NCBI RefSeq assembly: GCF_011189575.1
Contig: NZ_PUJW01000010.1
Location: 1-64,000, forward strand
Length of the DNA: 64,000 nt
Source: Photorhabdus cinerea
Lineage (GTDB): Bacteria > Pseudomonadota > Gammaproteobacteria > Enterobacterales > Enterobacteriaceae
Direction: 5' to 3'
A program made the translations under genes and the position numbers. This document shows positions 17,826 to 26,705 of the stretch, in pieces. The first letter of the stretch is position 1, and each line of letters begins with the position of its first letter. A model generated the notes under the pieces. It saw only the letters and a list, made by a program, of their open reading frames with translations. It ran no database searches and was not told the origin of the DNA.

Positions 17826-19262
17826 TTAAATATTTTCATATTTAGCGATAATCATGTCTCTTGCGTATAATGTAATTATTTTATCTTCTGTGCCAGATTC
17901 GATGATATCAACAGGTGAAAAAAAGGCGCCTTTTAACCAAATATTTTTTCTTAGCCAAAGAAGAGTCTCTTCATAGTTTAAATTACCTATTTTTTTATGT
18001 ATCTGTGATGCATATATATAACCGAGCATATAGCATGGGAAATAACCAAAAAAACCGGCTGCCCAATGGATATCCTGCATACATCCATTTTTATGATCTT
18101 TCCCTGAACTTATACCTAATAATTTAAGAGAAAGTTCATCCCATAATTCAGGTATATCATTAACCGCTATATTTTTATTAATCAAATCTTTCTCAATTAA
18201 ATAACGCAGATAAATATGCTGCAAGTAATGTATTTCATCTGTATTTATCCTGGTTTCATTAGGTTTTAATTTCAGCAAGTGTTTTCTTATACTGCCAGCT
18301 GATATATTTAGTCCGTATTTCACTGTTTTTTTTGATAAATAATTAATAAAAGAATCAGAATAACCATAACACATTTCAAAGAATAAACTCTGACTTTCAT
18401 GTATTCCAATAGAACAAGGATAAGATACAGGCATGCCTAAAAATTCATTAGGAAGATTCCTTTCATATAAAGAATGTCCAAATTCATGTAAAGAAGCATA
18501 GATTCCACCCATAAAATTAGAATCTGAATATCTATTCGTGATTCTTATATCATCTCTGGTTCCACCACAAAAAGGATGAGCGCTGACATCTAATCTCCCT
18601 CTGGAAAAATCAAATCCTAGTTCAGAAAGCATCTCTTTATTTATCTTTATTTGCGTTCTAATTGGAATTTTCTGATTTATATTCCTATTTAATGAGTTTG
18701 ATTTAAACCGTTCTGTTAAACCAGGTAGCCATATCTGAATCTCTTCAAAAAGATTATCTAACATATCCGTCTTCATCATTGGCTCATACTCATTCAATAA
18801 TGATTCATAGGGGCTGACACCTGAAGCTTCAGATAAAATATTGGCTTTCTCTCTTACTAATTCAACTAATTGTGTCAAATCTTTTGAAAACCCCTGCCAA
18901 TTATTTATTTCTTTATTTTTAACCCATGAATATTCACACTGACAGGTAACCTTCTTTATCTCCTTTACTAATGAAATAGGAAGTAGTCGTTTTTGTTCAA
19001 TTTCTTTTTTAGCCGAGAGAAGAGCCATTATTGTGATATTATCCAGACTATTATCTAAGAGTGATTTTTCTACGGCATCAAAAATAGCTTGTGATGTCTT
19101 TTTTTCATGAATAATTAATTCTGCCTCTGAAAGCGCTTCTGCCCTTGCTAAGAAGCTATTCTCAGGCATCATAGTAGTTTGATCCCAATAACATATATCC
19201 ATCAAATGTTCGATATTATATATTGAACGATAGTATTCTTTTATATCAGACAATTCCTTCAT
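17826..19262 (-). CDS. M32-family metallocarboxypeptidase in the RiPP operon
   Basis: Zinc carboxypeptidase of 478 aa (family M32, usual length about 500). The zinc motif is H259-E-F-G-H263, with the third ligand expected in the HESQS block near 289 (family consensus HESQSR; here the Arg is Leu). GCMQDIHW and FGYFPCYMLGYIYASQ are also family hallmarks. No signal peptide, so cytoplasmic. It overlaps the exporter gene by 4 nt (ATGA). In this operon it could remove a C-terminal follower from the modified precursor, or degrade product for self-protection; both are inference. Confidence 0.85.
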   Translation of the reverse strand: MKELSDIKEYYRSIYNIEHLMDICYWDQTTMMPENSFLARAEALSEAELIIHEKKTSQAIFDAVEKSLLDNSLDNITIMALLSAKKEIEQKRLLPISLVKEIKKVTCQCEYSWVKNKEINNWQGFSKDLTQLVELVREKANILSEASGVSPYESLLNEYEPMMKTDMLDNLFEEIQIWLPGLTERFKSNSLNRNINQKIPIRTQIKINKEMLSELGFDFSRGRLDVSAHPFCGGTRDDIRITNRYSDSNFMGGIYASLHEFGHSLYERNLPNEFLGMPVSYPCSIGIHESQSLFFEMCYGYSDSFINYLSKKTVKYGLNISAGSIRKHLLKLKPNETRINTDEIHYLQHIYLRYLIEKDLINKNIAVNDIPELWDELSLKLLGISSGKDHKNGCMQDIHWAAGFFGYFPCYMLGYIYASQIHKKIGNLNYEETLLWLRKNIWLKGAFFSPVDIIESGTEDKIITLYARDMIIAKYENI

Positions 19263-20137
19263 TTCTTTCTCCCTATAAATGCTATTATGACACTGGAAAA
19301 TATAAACAACATGCCAATAAACATATTGCTAGTTATTGATTCATTTAGAAAATAATAAGATATCAACACACTAAATATAGGCGATATAAGTGCAGAATAA
19401 GCGGTTAACTCTGCTCCACCACGTTCTATCATGTAAAACCATAAAATATAGACAAGAACACCACTCGCTATCCCCATATATAGAATAGGTATAAAAATAT
19501 GGGTAACTGCCTGAAAAAACTCACCATTAAAGTTAAATATATTAAGGTTTGTAGATAAAAATGGCGTTATAATTATCATTAATAAAAATGAAACAATATT
19601 TTGATATAAAACCTTGGAAAATATATCTAACTGAGTAGGTATTTTTTCTGATAAAAAGGTTCCTAATGCCCATACGAAGGCACTGACTAATATGACACAC
19701 TCACCAAAGCTTATTTCTTTTAAGGATATGAATATCAAAACTCCGGATATACAAAGTATAGACACAGTAATTGATCTAAAACTGATCCTTTTGCTACTTA
19801 TCATTGTCAGAAAAGAGGTAATAGCAGGCATTGTGTATATAAGCACAGATGCTTTCACAGAATCTGTATATTTTAGTGATATGTTATTTAAAACAGGCAC
19901 CAAGAAAACATTTAAAATACCCAGTGGTATACAAAATAACAGATCATAAAAACTCGGTTTATTTTTATATAAAATCAAAACCAGAAAGATTAATATTAAT
20001 ACGGATGTAATCGTTGAGTAAAAACGAAAAGGCCATACCCCAATTTGCTCAATAGCTATTTTTGAAATAGGGAATCCGCCTCCCCATAACATTGCTATTA
20101 GGATTGCGGAAGAAAGTACTTTTTTATTTCTAGTCAT
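19259..20137 (-). CDS. EamA-family (DMT) exporter of the RiPP operon
   Basis: Protein of 292 aa with about ten hydrophobic helices and two EamA repeats (ILIAMLWGGGFPISKIAIEQ; SAFVWALGTFLSEKI). EamA proteins are drug/metabolite carriers. Its position between the oxygenase (8-nt overlap) and the peptidase (4-nt overlap) makes export of, or immunity to, the small product the likely job. Pantocin A clusters likewise encode a transporter (PaaC). Confidence 0.82.
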   Translation of the reverse strand: MTRNKKVLSSAILIAMLWGGGFPISKIAIEQIGVWPFRFYSTITSVLILIFLVLILYKNKPSFYDLLFCIPLGILNVFLVPVLNNISLKYTDSVKASVLIYTMPAITSFLTMISSKRISFRSITVSILCISGVLIFISLKEISFGECVILVSAFVWALGTFLSEKIPTQLDIFSKVLYQNIVSFLLMIIITPFLSTNLNIFNFNGEFFQAVTHIFIPILYMGIASGVLVYILWFYMIERGGAELTAYSALISPIFSVLISYYFLNESITSNMFIGMLFIFSSVIIAFIGRKK

Positions 20138-20801
20138 ATCTAACCACCAAAGCCATTCTCCTTTTTTTACTCTCAGCGGTCACCATAGATACAAAATGAG
20201 GTATTTCCTTTTCACTGGTATCGAAAATCAATGTCGTCAAATTATATGGAACTAACGTATCCGTGATAAATTTACGCTCATTATCCAGAATAACCGTTAA
20301 TCCTCCATGGTTTGGATTCCAATTATCAGTCAAATTTATTACTATGCCAAAACTTTCTCCCGGGTCACAATGCGTCGTTAAAAAATCTCCTTTATCAAAT
20401 CTGTTTAAATATAATAAAGCCATTTTCTTTATCTCTCTGCCTGTTATTGATGTAAGAAATGACTTAAATTTTTCGCTATCTACTATGTTTTTTATCTCAG
20501 AAAAATAGGTTATTCTTTCACTCCTGTCATTATCAGGAAGTCGCCTGAAAGAGAATGAAAAAATACCATTGTTATAATCTTCAATTGAAATTGATTTTTC
20601 CCTTTCAATTTCCTCTATACTATTCTCACTCAAATAAAAATCATACTCTCCATACCTATTCTTTATAATATAAGACCACTCACTGTCACTAATTGAATTA
20701 AAATTATCTGAAAAAAAAGCAAACTCAGGAAAAAATTCATCTATTAGAAAACTCACATAGCCTTTATTCTTAAATGCTGAGTGCAGATCTTTAATTTTCA
20801 T
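20130..20801 (-). CDS. Fe(II)/2-oxoglutarate-dependent oxygenase of the RiPP operon
   Basis: Oxygenase of 223 aa. Iron ligands are H144 and D146 in LTTHCDPGES and H202 in IPHFVSMV; the 2OG-anchoring Arg lies in KKRRMAL near 213. A longer frame opens at 20879, deep inside the E1 gene. ATG 20801 has AGGAG 10 nt upstream and gives an 11-nt overlap, so it is preferred. PaaB of the pantocin A pathway belongs to the same enzyme class, so hydroxylation of the modified peptide is the expected reaction (inference). Confidence 0.82.
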   Translation of the reverse strand: MKIKDLHSAFKNKGYVSFLIDEFFPEFAFFSDNFNSISDSEWSYIIKNRYGEYDFYLSENSIEEIEREKSISIEDYNNGIFSFSFRRLPDNDRSERITYFSEIKNIVDSEKFKSFLTSITGREIKKMALLYLNRFDKGDFLTTHCDPGESFGIVINLTDNWNPNHGGLTVILDNERKFITDTLVPYNLTTLIFDTSEKEIPHFVSMVTAESKKRRMALVVRYD

Positions 20802-21918
20802 CAAATATGTGCTCCTCTCTGGTTTTAAAATCTCTAAGCGAGATATAAAGCTTTTTACCGACAAGAGCAGGTTCGTCATATCCCGTGATTATTTTTACTA
20901 CCTGATCAGCAACCAACCCAGACATTGCAGCTAATGATGGTGCACTTTGCCACGCATTAACCTTTCTGTTACCGTCTAAGAATTGTTGTTTCATCCTCGC
21001 CTCCTGGAATTTCTTTACATCACTATTTTCACTATAAAATTGCTTTTTAATGCTTTTCTTGGCATCAAAATAAGTCTTCTCTTGCCCATTATTTAAATAA
21101 ATTGGCCCAACGGATATTTCGAAAGGATCACCTCCCAGTTCTATGACGGGTATATTTTTATTACAAGCCAATTCATGAACTATTCCTTCAACCGTATTTT
21201 TCCTGAAATAACCCAGGCTGGCCCATGCAAGTAAGACCAAATCAACACCATCCAACATCTCTTTAAGTCTATTTTCATCTGTTGTAGCAAACTCAAAATA
21301 TTTTTCTACATTCGTGTATTTATTGTGCCTTTTTATCCCTTCCTCAGCAGCATCGACTTTATTTTTTCCAATATCATCAAAAGTATAAAGAACTTGCCTG
21401 TTCAGGTTAGATAATTCAACATCATCACCATCAACAATTCTTAATGTTCCCACACCTGCTAATGCCAATTGTAATGAACACCACGTTCCCCATCCTCCCA
21501 TACCAAGAACTAAAACTCTGCTTTTTTTTAATTTTTCTTGATATTTTATCGAATTTATATTTTCGTTATCTATTAAAGAATATTGAAGAAGTTGCCTATC
21601 GTATAATTCAATTTCTTGAGATGTAAGGACATCGGAAAATATTGCATTATCTTCCACAAGCCCAAATGAATTTAATTTTTCAATAAAATTAACGATTTCA
21701 TTCTCATTTATTTCATACCCCATATGTGAAATTTCTTTTATTATTCTTGGGATCGTATGAAAACCATCAAGTTTAGATAAAACAACTTTCACCCATTCTG
21801 GCGGATTTTTAATTATTCGAGATTTTTTAGGTATTTCACCAATACAAATATCACCATCATCGGAAAGGATGATGTGATGAGAGCGCTTAATTAACGGCTT
21901 AGTAATTCTCATATTCAT
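20791..21918 (-). CDS. ThiF/MccB/PaaA-type E1-like peptide-activating enzyme
   Basis: Protein of 375 aa. The first 100 residues look like a winged-helix RiPP-recognition region (ILSDDGDICIGEIP...). The rest is an E1-type adenylation domain with the nucleotide loop VLGMGGWGTW near 135-141, RIVDGDDVELSNLNRQVL with the conserved Asp and Arg, and a C-terminal SLAAMSGLVADQVVK helix. I see no paired CxxC zinc motifs, unlike MccB and ThiF. Such enzymes adenylate a peptide carboxylate; PaaA uses this to fuse two Glu side chains in pantocin A. The start is taken as ATG 21918; ATG 21912 is also possible. It follows the precursor gene after a hairpin. Confidence 0.85.
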   Translation of the reverse strand: MNMRITKPLIKRSHHIILSDDGDICIGEIPKKSRIIKNPPEWVKVVLSKLDGFHTIPRIIKEISHMGYEINENEIVNFIEKLNSFGLVEDNAIFSDVLTSQEIELYDRQLLQYSLIDNENINSIKYQEKLKKSRVLVLGMGGWGTWCSLQLALAGVGTLRIVDGDDVELSNLNRQVLYTFDDIGKNKVDAAEEGIKRHNKYTNVEKYFEFATTDENRLKEMLDGVDLVLLAWASLGYFRKNTVEGIVHELACNKNIPVIELGGDPFEISVGPIYLNNGQEKTYFDAKKSIKKQFYSENSDVKKFQEARMKQQFLDGNRKVNAWQSAPSLAAMSGLVADQVVKIITGYDEPALVGKKLYISLRDFKTREEHIFDEN

Positions 21919-21923
21919 TTCCC

Positions 21924-21951
21924 ACAAAAGCCGCCTAACGGCGGCTTTTGT
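21924..21951 (-). terminator. Hairpin between precursor and E1 gene
   Basis: Perfect 12-bp stem ACAAAAGCCGCC/GGCGGCTTTTGT with a 4-nt loop lies 7 nt after the precursor stop and just before the E1 start. On the minus strand a short T run (CTTTTGT) follows. It probably terminates most transcripts so that precursor exceeds enzymes, a common RiPP arrangement. Confidence 0.75.
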
Positions 21952-21958
21952 CTAGTTC

Positions 21959-22060
21959 TTATTCAAGTTCAATAGATTCTTCTTCAGTGTACATAGCTTT
22001 TTCTTCACTGATAGAAGAGATACGTTCTTCGAGTTCTACGAAAGACATTTCTTGATTCAT
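21959..22060 (-). CDS. Putative RiPP precursor peptide (33 aa)
   Basis: Short ORF, ATG 22060 to TAA 21959, with a GAGGT ribosome site 7 nt upstream. The peptide starts MNQEMSFVELEERISSISEE, goes on with KAMYTEEES and ends IELE. It is strongly acidic, with Glu pairs at 11-12 and 19-20 and a triplet at 26-28. It is first in an operon encoding an E1-like enzyme and an Fe/2OG oxygenase. Pantocin A is cut from the middle of a 30-residue precursor (PaaP) at Glu16-Glu17-Asn18, so E19-E20-K21 or E26-E27-E28 are candidate cores. The precursor role rests on position, ribosome site and length, not on a match I can name. Confidence 0.75.
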   Translation of the reverse strand: MNQEMSFVELEERISSISEEKAMYTEEESIELE

Positions 22061-23025
22061 GGTATATACCTCAATTAGATTATTACGTTATGTTTCCCAG
22101 AGTTAACCATTTAATTACAATTAGCTAACAAATAAATTAATAATATAAAAATAATTAAAGTCAAGAATTTTTCTTAAACTCTAGAAAAAATATTAAGTCA
22201 TGATAGTTTCTTTTCAAAAAAACATGATAATTTATAATTAGTTATCTAACACTTAACTCTTTAAATTATCCTAATAATTACAAATGCCAATCATCATGAT
22301 GGTAAATAGTTTTTCATCTAACATAATCTTATTAAATAAGCTATTCCCATTTAATATTAAAAACAAGATATTAATAATCGAAATATATCTCCTTATGACT
22401 TCAATACAGAAATAATAAATCGCTTTATAGCTTTTTTAAAATATATCTGAAACTTACTGCCTATCCTATTAGGTATTTTTTATTTACCCTTCTTTATCAT
22501 CAAAGATAATCGAACTGGCCGCAACAATTACGCTGATTTTAGGATTGACTTAGTTTAAAAAAACACCCTTAAATACCATTCGAATAAAATTTAATAAAAC
22601 GGTCAAACATAACAACATCAAAAGAGATAACAAGATAATAATTCAATCGCAGATTGAATAAATCCATCTGACATACATATCCCCAAACATTATAAATTGA
22701 TTAAAAAAATTATATAAATGATATTTTATAATGAAAAAATTCGACTTCTCTATTAATTGAGACATTCATTTAAGTATTTAACACTATAATATGGAACTAA
22801 ATATTCAACTATCATCTGACTTAAATCTCCTTGCAAGTAAATAGTGGCGGTATCTCAATCATAAGTATACACATCAGCAAACTGTTTTATGGCTACAAAC
22901 ACATTATCTTTATTCCCTCACTGTTAACCATTGAATAAACCATGTAGAATAGATGAATATTTTCTGAGTACGCCGCATCTCAAGAAACAATTAATTTTAC
23001 CTTTTTCAATCAGCAGGTTTTTCAA
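22061..23025. other. Long AT-rich region upstream of the RiPP operon
   Basis: No gene found on either strand in about 960 bases of very AT-rich DNA. It must hold the RiPP operon promoter (minus strand) and the promoter of the MATE gene (plus strand). No convincing promoter boxes assigned. Confidence 0.5.
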
Positions 23026-24366
23026 ATGCATCAAACCGATGTTACTGAGCGTTCGCTCTTTTCATTAAGCTGGCCGATTTTTATTGATATTCTTCTCCAT
23101 CTGGTCACTTTATTAATTAACACCTACATGGTGAGCCATGTTTCTACTTCTTACCTAGCCGCTATGGCAGTCGGTAATCAAGTATTTGACCTGTTTATCA
23201 CTATCTTCAATTTTATCAGCGTCGGTTGCAGTGTCGTTATTGCTCAGTACATTGGTGCCGGCAAACGAGATAAAGCAAGTCAGGCGATCCATATTTCTAT
23301 TGCATTTAACTTTTTACTTGGGTTCAGTTGTGCACTGATTACTATCTTCTTCGGCTATAAGATCTTGCATATCATGAACATGCCAGAGCATCTAATGAAA
23401 GATGGTTTTAGCTATCTGCACATTCTGGGTATTTGTCTGATCCCTGAAGCGATCTCGATTATTCTGGCAGCTTGTCTGCGCGTTTATGGGAAATCCAAAG
23501 CAGCAATGTATGTCACGTTAATTGCTAACTTGCTGACTATACTGGGTAATATGATTGTCCTGTATGGCTTCTTCGGGTTGCCTAAATATGGTCTGGAAGG
23601 TGTCGCCTGGTCTACGGTTTTTGGCCGGATTGTTGCTGTAATCCTGTTATTCTGTCTGCTCAGTTACGGCCTGCGGATTAAATTTACGCTGTCGGGTTTC
23701 CTGCTCTGGTCAAAGGGTATGTTGGGCAAAATCTTACATATCGGTTTACCCGCTGCGGGGGAAAACGTAGTGTGGATCTTACAATATATGGCTGCCATAG
23801 CCTTTATTGGCTTGATGGGTGAAACCGCACTGGCAGCCCAAACGCTCTACTTCCAGCTATCGCTGTTTGTTATGTTGTTTGGTATCTCCATCAGCATTGG
23901 TAATGAAATCATGGTCGGCCATCTGGTCGGTGCCAAACGGTTTGAAGACGCTTATATTCGTGGCTTCAACAGCCTGAAAATTGGCTGTATCGTGACCGTT
24001 GGTGTTGTCACCGCTTTCTGGCTGTTCAGAATACCGATCTTGCATTTTCTAACGCAAGACAAATCCATTATCAAACTTTTATTGCCATTATTCTTACTGT
24101 CTGTATTTATGGAACCTATCCGTACTGCAAATATCGTTATGGTGAACGCATTGCGCGCATCCGGTGATGCCCGTTTCCCGTTATATACTGCCATGTTCTT
24201 TATGTGGTGTGTTGCTATTCCGGTGGGATATTTTCTTGGGATCAAGATGGAAATGGGTATTTTAGGTATTTGGATCGGTTTCTTCTGTGATGAATGGCTC
24301 CGTGGGCTCATTAATACATGGCGTTGGAAATCTAAGAAATGGCAAACCAAACGATTAGATATTTAA
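23026..24366 (+). CDS. MATE-family efflux transporter
   Basis: Protein of 446 aa with about twelve helices in two MATE repeats: LSWPIFIDILLHLVTLLINT and AVGNQVFDLF in the first half, HIGLPAAGENVVWILQY and ETALAAQTLYFQ in the second. MATE pumps exchange Na+ or H+ for cationic drugs. It is divergent from the RiPP operon and about 1 kb away; a link to RiPP export is possible but not shown. Confidence 0.85.
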   Translation: MHQTDVTERSLFSLSWPIFIDILLHLVTLLINTYMVSHVSTSYLAAMAVGNQVFDLFITIFNFISVGCSVVIAQYIGAGKRDKASQAIHISIAFNFLLGFSCALITIFFGYKILHIMNMPEHLMKDGFSYLHILGICLIPEAISIILAACLRVYGKSKAAMYVTLIANLLTILGNMIVLYGFFGLPKYGLEGVAWSTVFGRIVAVILLFCLLSYGLRIKFTLSGFLLWSKGMLGKILHIGLPAAGENVVWILQYMAAIAFIGLMGETALAAQTLYFQLSLFVMLFGISISIGNEIMVGHLVGAKRFEDAYIRGFNSLKIGCIVTVGVVTAFWLFRIPILHFLTQDKSIIKLLLPLFLLSVFMEPIRTANIVMVNALRASGDARFPLYTAMFFMWCVAIPVGYFLGIKMEMGILGIWIGFFCDEWLRGLINTWRWKSKKWQTKRLDI

Positions 24367-24457
24367 TCAATAATCACTAATCATCAAAAAACAATAAAAA
24401 AATAATGGTGATAAGAAGCAGGATGTTGCTAACTGCTCATTATCACCATTCATACAT

Positions 24458-25129
24458 TTAATTAGCGGTTAAATGCTTTTCTTTACCGTAATGTTCAGAA
24501 TGTGGTCCATAGAGTAGACCTCGGTTACCACCCGCTGTCAGTAGGCGATAACTTGTAATACCCGCAATTTCATGACCTTTATCTGTAATGGTATTCGCGA
24601 TTTGTGAAATTACCGCTGACACTAATATTCCAACAAGACTACTATTTGAATTGTTTTGATTTTCAGTCGATGAAGCGACAGCCCGGCCACTCCACAGTTG
24701 CTTGCCACTACGCAGGTCCACCAACCTGGCTGAAGCGGTTACCCGGGTATCACTGTTAATAATCTGATATTGCGTACCGTATTCTTCAATATCCAGATAG
24801 AGCGCTGAATCTGCACCAAAAATTTCATGCAGTTTTTTATAACTGATATTTTGAGCATCCTGCCCCACTGTCACGCCATTTTGCTGCAATGTTTCTTCCA
24901 CAACAGCAACCGGTAAAACATAGTAGCCAGATTCTGCCAGTGGATAAGTCACTTGAGAAATCAGGCTGTGTCCTGCCTTAACTTCCAGAGATTTATTTAC
25001 CGCCGGCAACACCAGAATGGATTTTGGTTTGCTCTCTTTAAATGCAGTGTAATCATAAGGGACAGATTTACTACACCCTGTTAGCACAAATGCAGCCAAT
25101 AAACTTAACGCCACAAGAATACGGTTCAT
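24458..25129 (-). CDS. DUF799 (GNA1162-like) lipoprotein
   Basis: Lipoprotein of 223 aa with a lipobox (LAAFVLTGC, acylated Cys19). The mature part fits DUF799: KSILVLPAVNKSLEVKAG, YYVLPVAVVEETLQQNGV and ADSALYLDIEEYGTQYQI. It is the last gene of a three-lipoprotein operon found in many Gram-negatives (CsgG-like, DUF4810, DUF799) and overlaps DUF4810 by 4 nt. It probably forms an outer-membrane complex with the other two; the function is not established. Confidence 0.8.
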   Translation of the reverse strand: MNRILVALSLLAAFVLTGCSKSVPYDYTAFKESKPKSILVLPAVNKSLEVKAGHSLISQVTYPLAESGYYVLPVAVVEETLQQNGVTVGQDAQNISYKKLHEIFGADSALYLDIEEYGTQYQIINSDTRVTASARLVDLRSGKQLWSGRAVASSTENQNNSNSSLVGILVSAVISQIANTITDKGHEIAGITSYRLLTAGGNRGLLYGPHSEHYGKEKHLTAN

Positions 25130-25485
25130 TGCATAGGTCCTTTATTTTTACTTAATAAGAAGTCCATAAACGGCGCTGATTCAGGAAACAATTTTTTCTC
25201 TGCTTCAAACTGATGAAACGCGTCCGAAACACGACCGGTCTTGCTATAGAGCAGCCCCATCTGCGCATGCAACCCAGGTGGTACAGGTTTAGCTTTCGCT
25301 TTTGCTTTTTCAATCACTTGCTGCAAAGCCTGGAGCTGCTCCTCAAATCCCATCTTATCCTGCTGATAATACTGATAAATTGTAGGTTCGTATTGACCCC
25401 ACTCATAAATCGTTTTTGGTTGATTGACACAACCCGCCAGGACCGTCGCTGCCAGTAATAAGCCCGCTTTTTTCATTAATACCAT
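25126..25485 (-). CDS. DUF4810 lipoprotein
   Basis: Small lipoprotein of 119 aa with a lipobox (ATVLAGC). The mature part begins KTIYEWGQYEPTIYQYY, the DUF4810 hallmark, followed by a TPR-like helical region (GLHAQMGLLYSKTGRVSDAFHQFE). Middle gene of the CsgG/DUF4810/DUF799 operon. Start at 25485 has AGGGA 10 nt upstream; Met4 at 25476 is an alternative. Confidence 0.8.
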   Translation of the reverse strand: MVLMKKAGLLLAATVLAGCVNQPKTIYEWGQYEPTIYQYYQQDKMGFEEQLQALQQVIEKAKAKAKPVPPGLHAQMGLLYSKTGRVSDAFHQFEAEKKLFPESAPFMDFLLSKNKGPMQ

Positions 25486-25506
25486 GAGAATATATCCCTA
25501 TATTTC

Positions 25507-26178
25507 TTAGTTAGATGGCTTCCATGCACCGGTTTCAATACTTTCAACCAAGCGGTTCACCGCTTCACGAATTGCCAGATCCAGCACTTTACCATTTAGC
25601 GTAGAATCATAGCTGGCAGTACCACCGAAACCGATAATTTCACGGTTGGATAATTTATATTCACCTGCACCCGCTACAGAGAAAACTACTTCGGAAGTTT
25701 CCACATTAACCACATTCAGCATGACTTTTGAATAAGCCACTTGGGATTTACCCCGTCCGAGCAGGCCCCATAACTGATGATCACCAACTTCTTTGCGGCC
25801 AAATTCAGTCACATCGCCGGTAATAACGTAGTTAGCCCCTTTCAGCTTCTGCGACTTGCCTTGTAAGCCCGCTTCAGCTCTCAATTCCGCCATATTGGTA
25901 CGTTCCAGAACCGTAAAGCGTCCGGTCTGCTGTAAATGCGTGATTAAAATCGTTTTAGATTGATTACCCAGACGATCAACGCCATCAGAAAAAATCCCGT
26001 TTTGATAACTGGAACGATTTTCAAACTTACCAATAGCTATTGGGCTACGAACGCCTTGATATACCGTGTTATAAGAATTAACTTTCTGTACCTGAACGGT
26101 ATTGGAAGATTCAGTTGCACATCCGGTTAATATTGCTGAAGCCAAACAAATTGAAGATAAAACCAATTTACCTTGCAT
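25507..26178 (-). CDS. CsgG/HfaB-family lipoprotein
   Basis: Lipoprotein of 223 aa with a lipobox (ASAILTGC). CsgG-family blocks: SPIAIGKFENRSSYQNGIF, GNQSKTILITHLQQTGRFTVLERTNM, and GANYVITGDVTEFG. CsgG itself is the curli secretion pore, but no curli genes are present and this protein is shorter (CsgG about 277 aa), so it is probably a paralogous envelope lipoprotein. First gene of the operon. Confidence 0.82.
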   Translation of the reverse strand: MQGKLVLSSICLASAILTGCATESSNTVQVQKVNSYNTVYQGVRSPIAIGKFENRSSYQNGIFSDGVDRLGNQSKTILITHLQQTGRFTVLERTNMAELRAEAGLQGKSQKLKGANYVITGDVTEFGRKEVGDHQLWGLLGRGKSQVAYSKVMLNVVNVETSEVVFSVAGAGEYKLSNREIIGFGGTASYDSTLNGKVLDLAIREAVNRLVESIETGAWKPSN

Positions 26179-26705
26179 AAAAACCTATTCCTGCATAAAA
26201 AATTATTCGTTTACCTGCCTGATCTCAACGATAAGATGCAAAAACTGGCAGATAACATTTCCACTAAAATTCGTTTACATCAGAAATTATTATGAATAAG
26301 CCTGTGTTATGTGACCAGCACTTTATGCCAAAACAGTAAAAAAACATCTGTTATATCACATCCGTATTAATTACTTTTATTCACCTAGTGTATAAAGTCA
26401 CATTAACTTAAATTGGCATTTAAATATTTCATCAATGTTTATATCGTTAATTAAAATTTTCGCATCCAATGCCATAAGTATCTGTTTATTAATGAATAAA
26501 TATCATTCAAAAATAACCAGTTAATTAAGTCAAACACGTAAAAAAGCATTTTTCAACATGTAATAACATAATCGAGACAAATATGAATAAAGGAAAATCG
26601 TTATCCAATTTGATTTCACTATCTCCACTTATGAAAAATCGCCAGAGGCTTAGAATTTTTTTAAACTTCCTTTCTCTCCGCCGTCTAATACATTATTTTT
26701 GCTAG
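26179..26705. other. Intergenic region
   Basis: Upstream of the CsgG-like operon and downstream of the Fic gene. AT-rich. No gene, repeat or clear terminator recognised. Confidence 0.4.
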
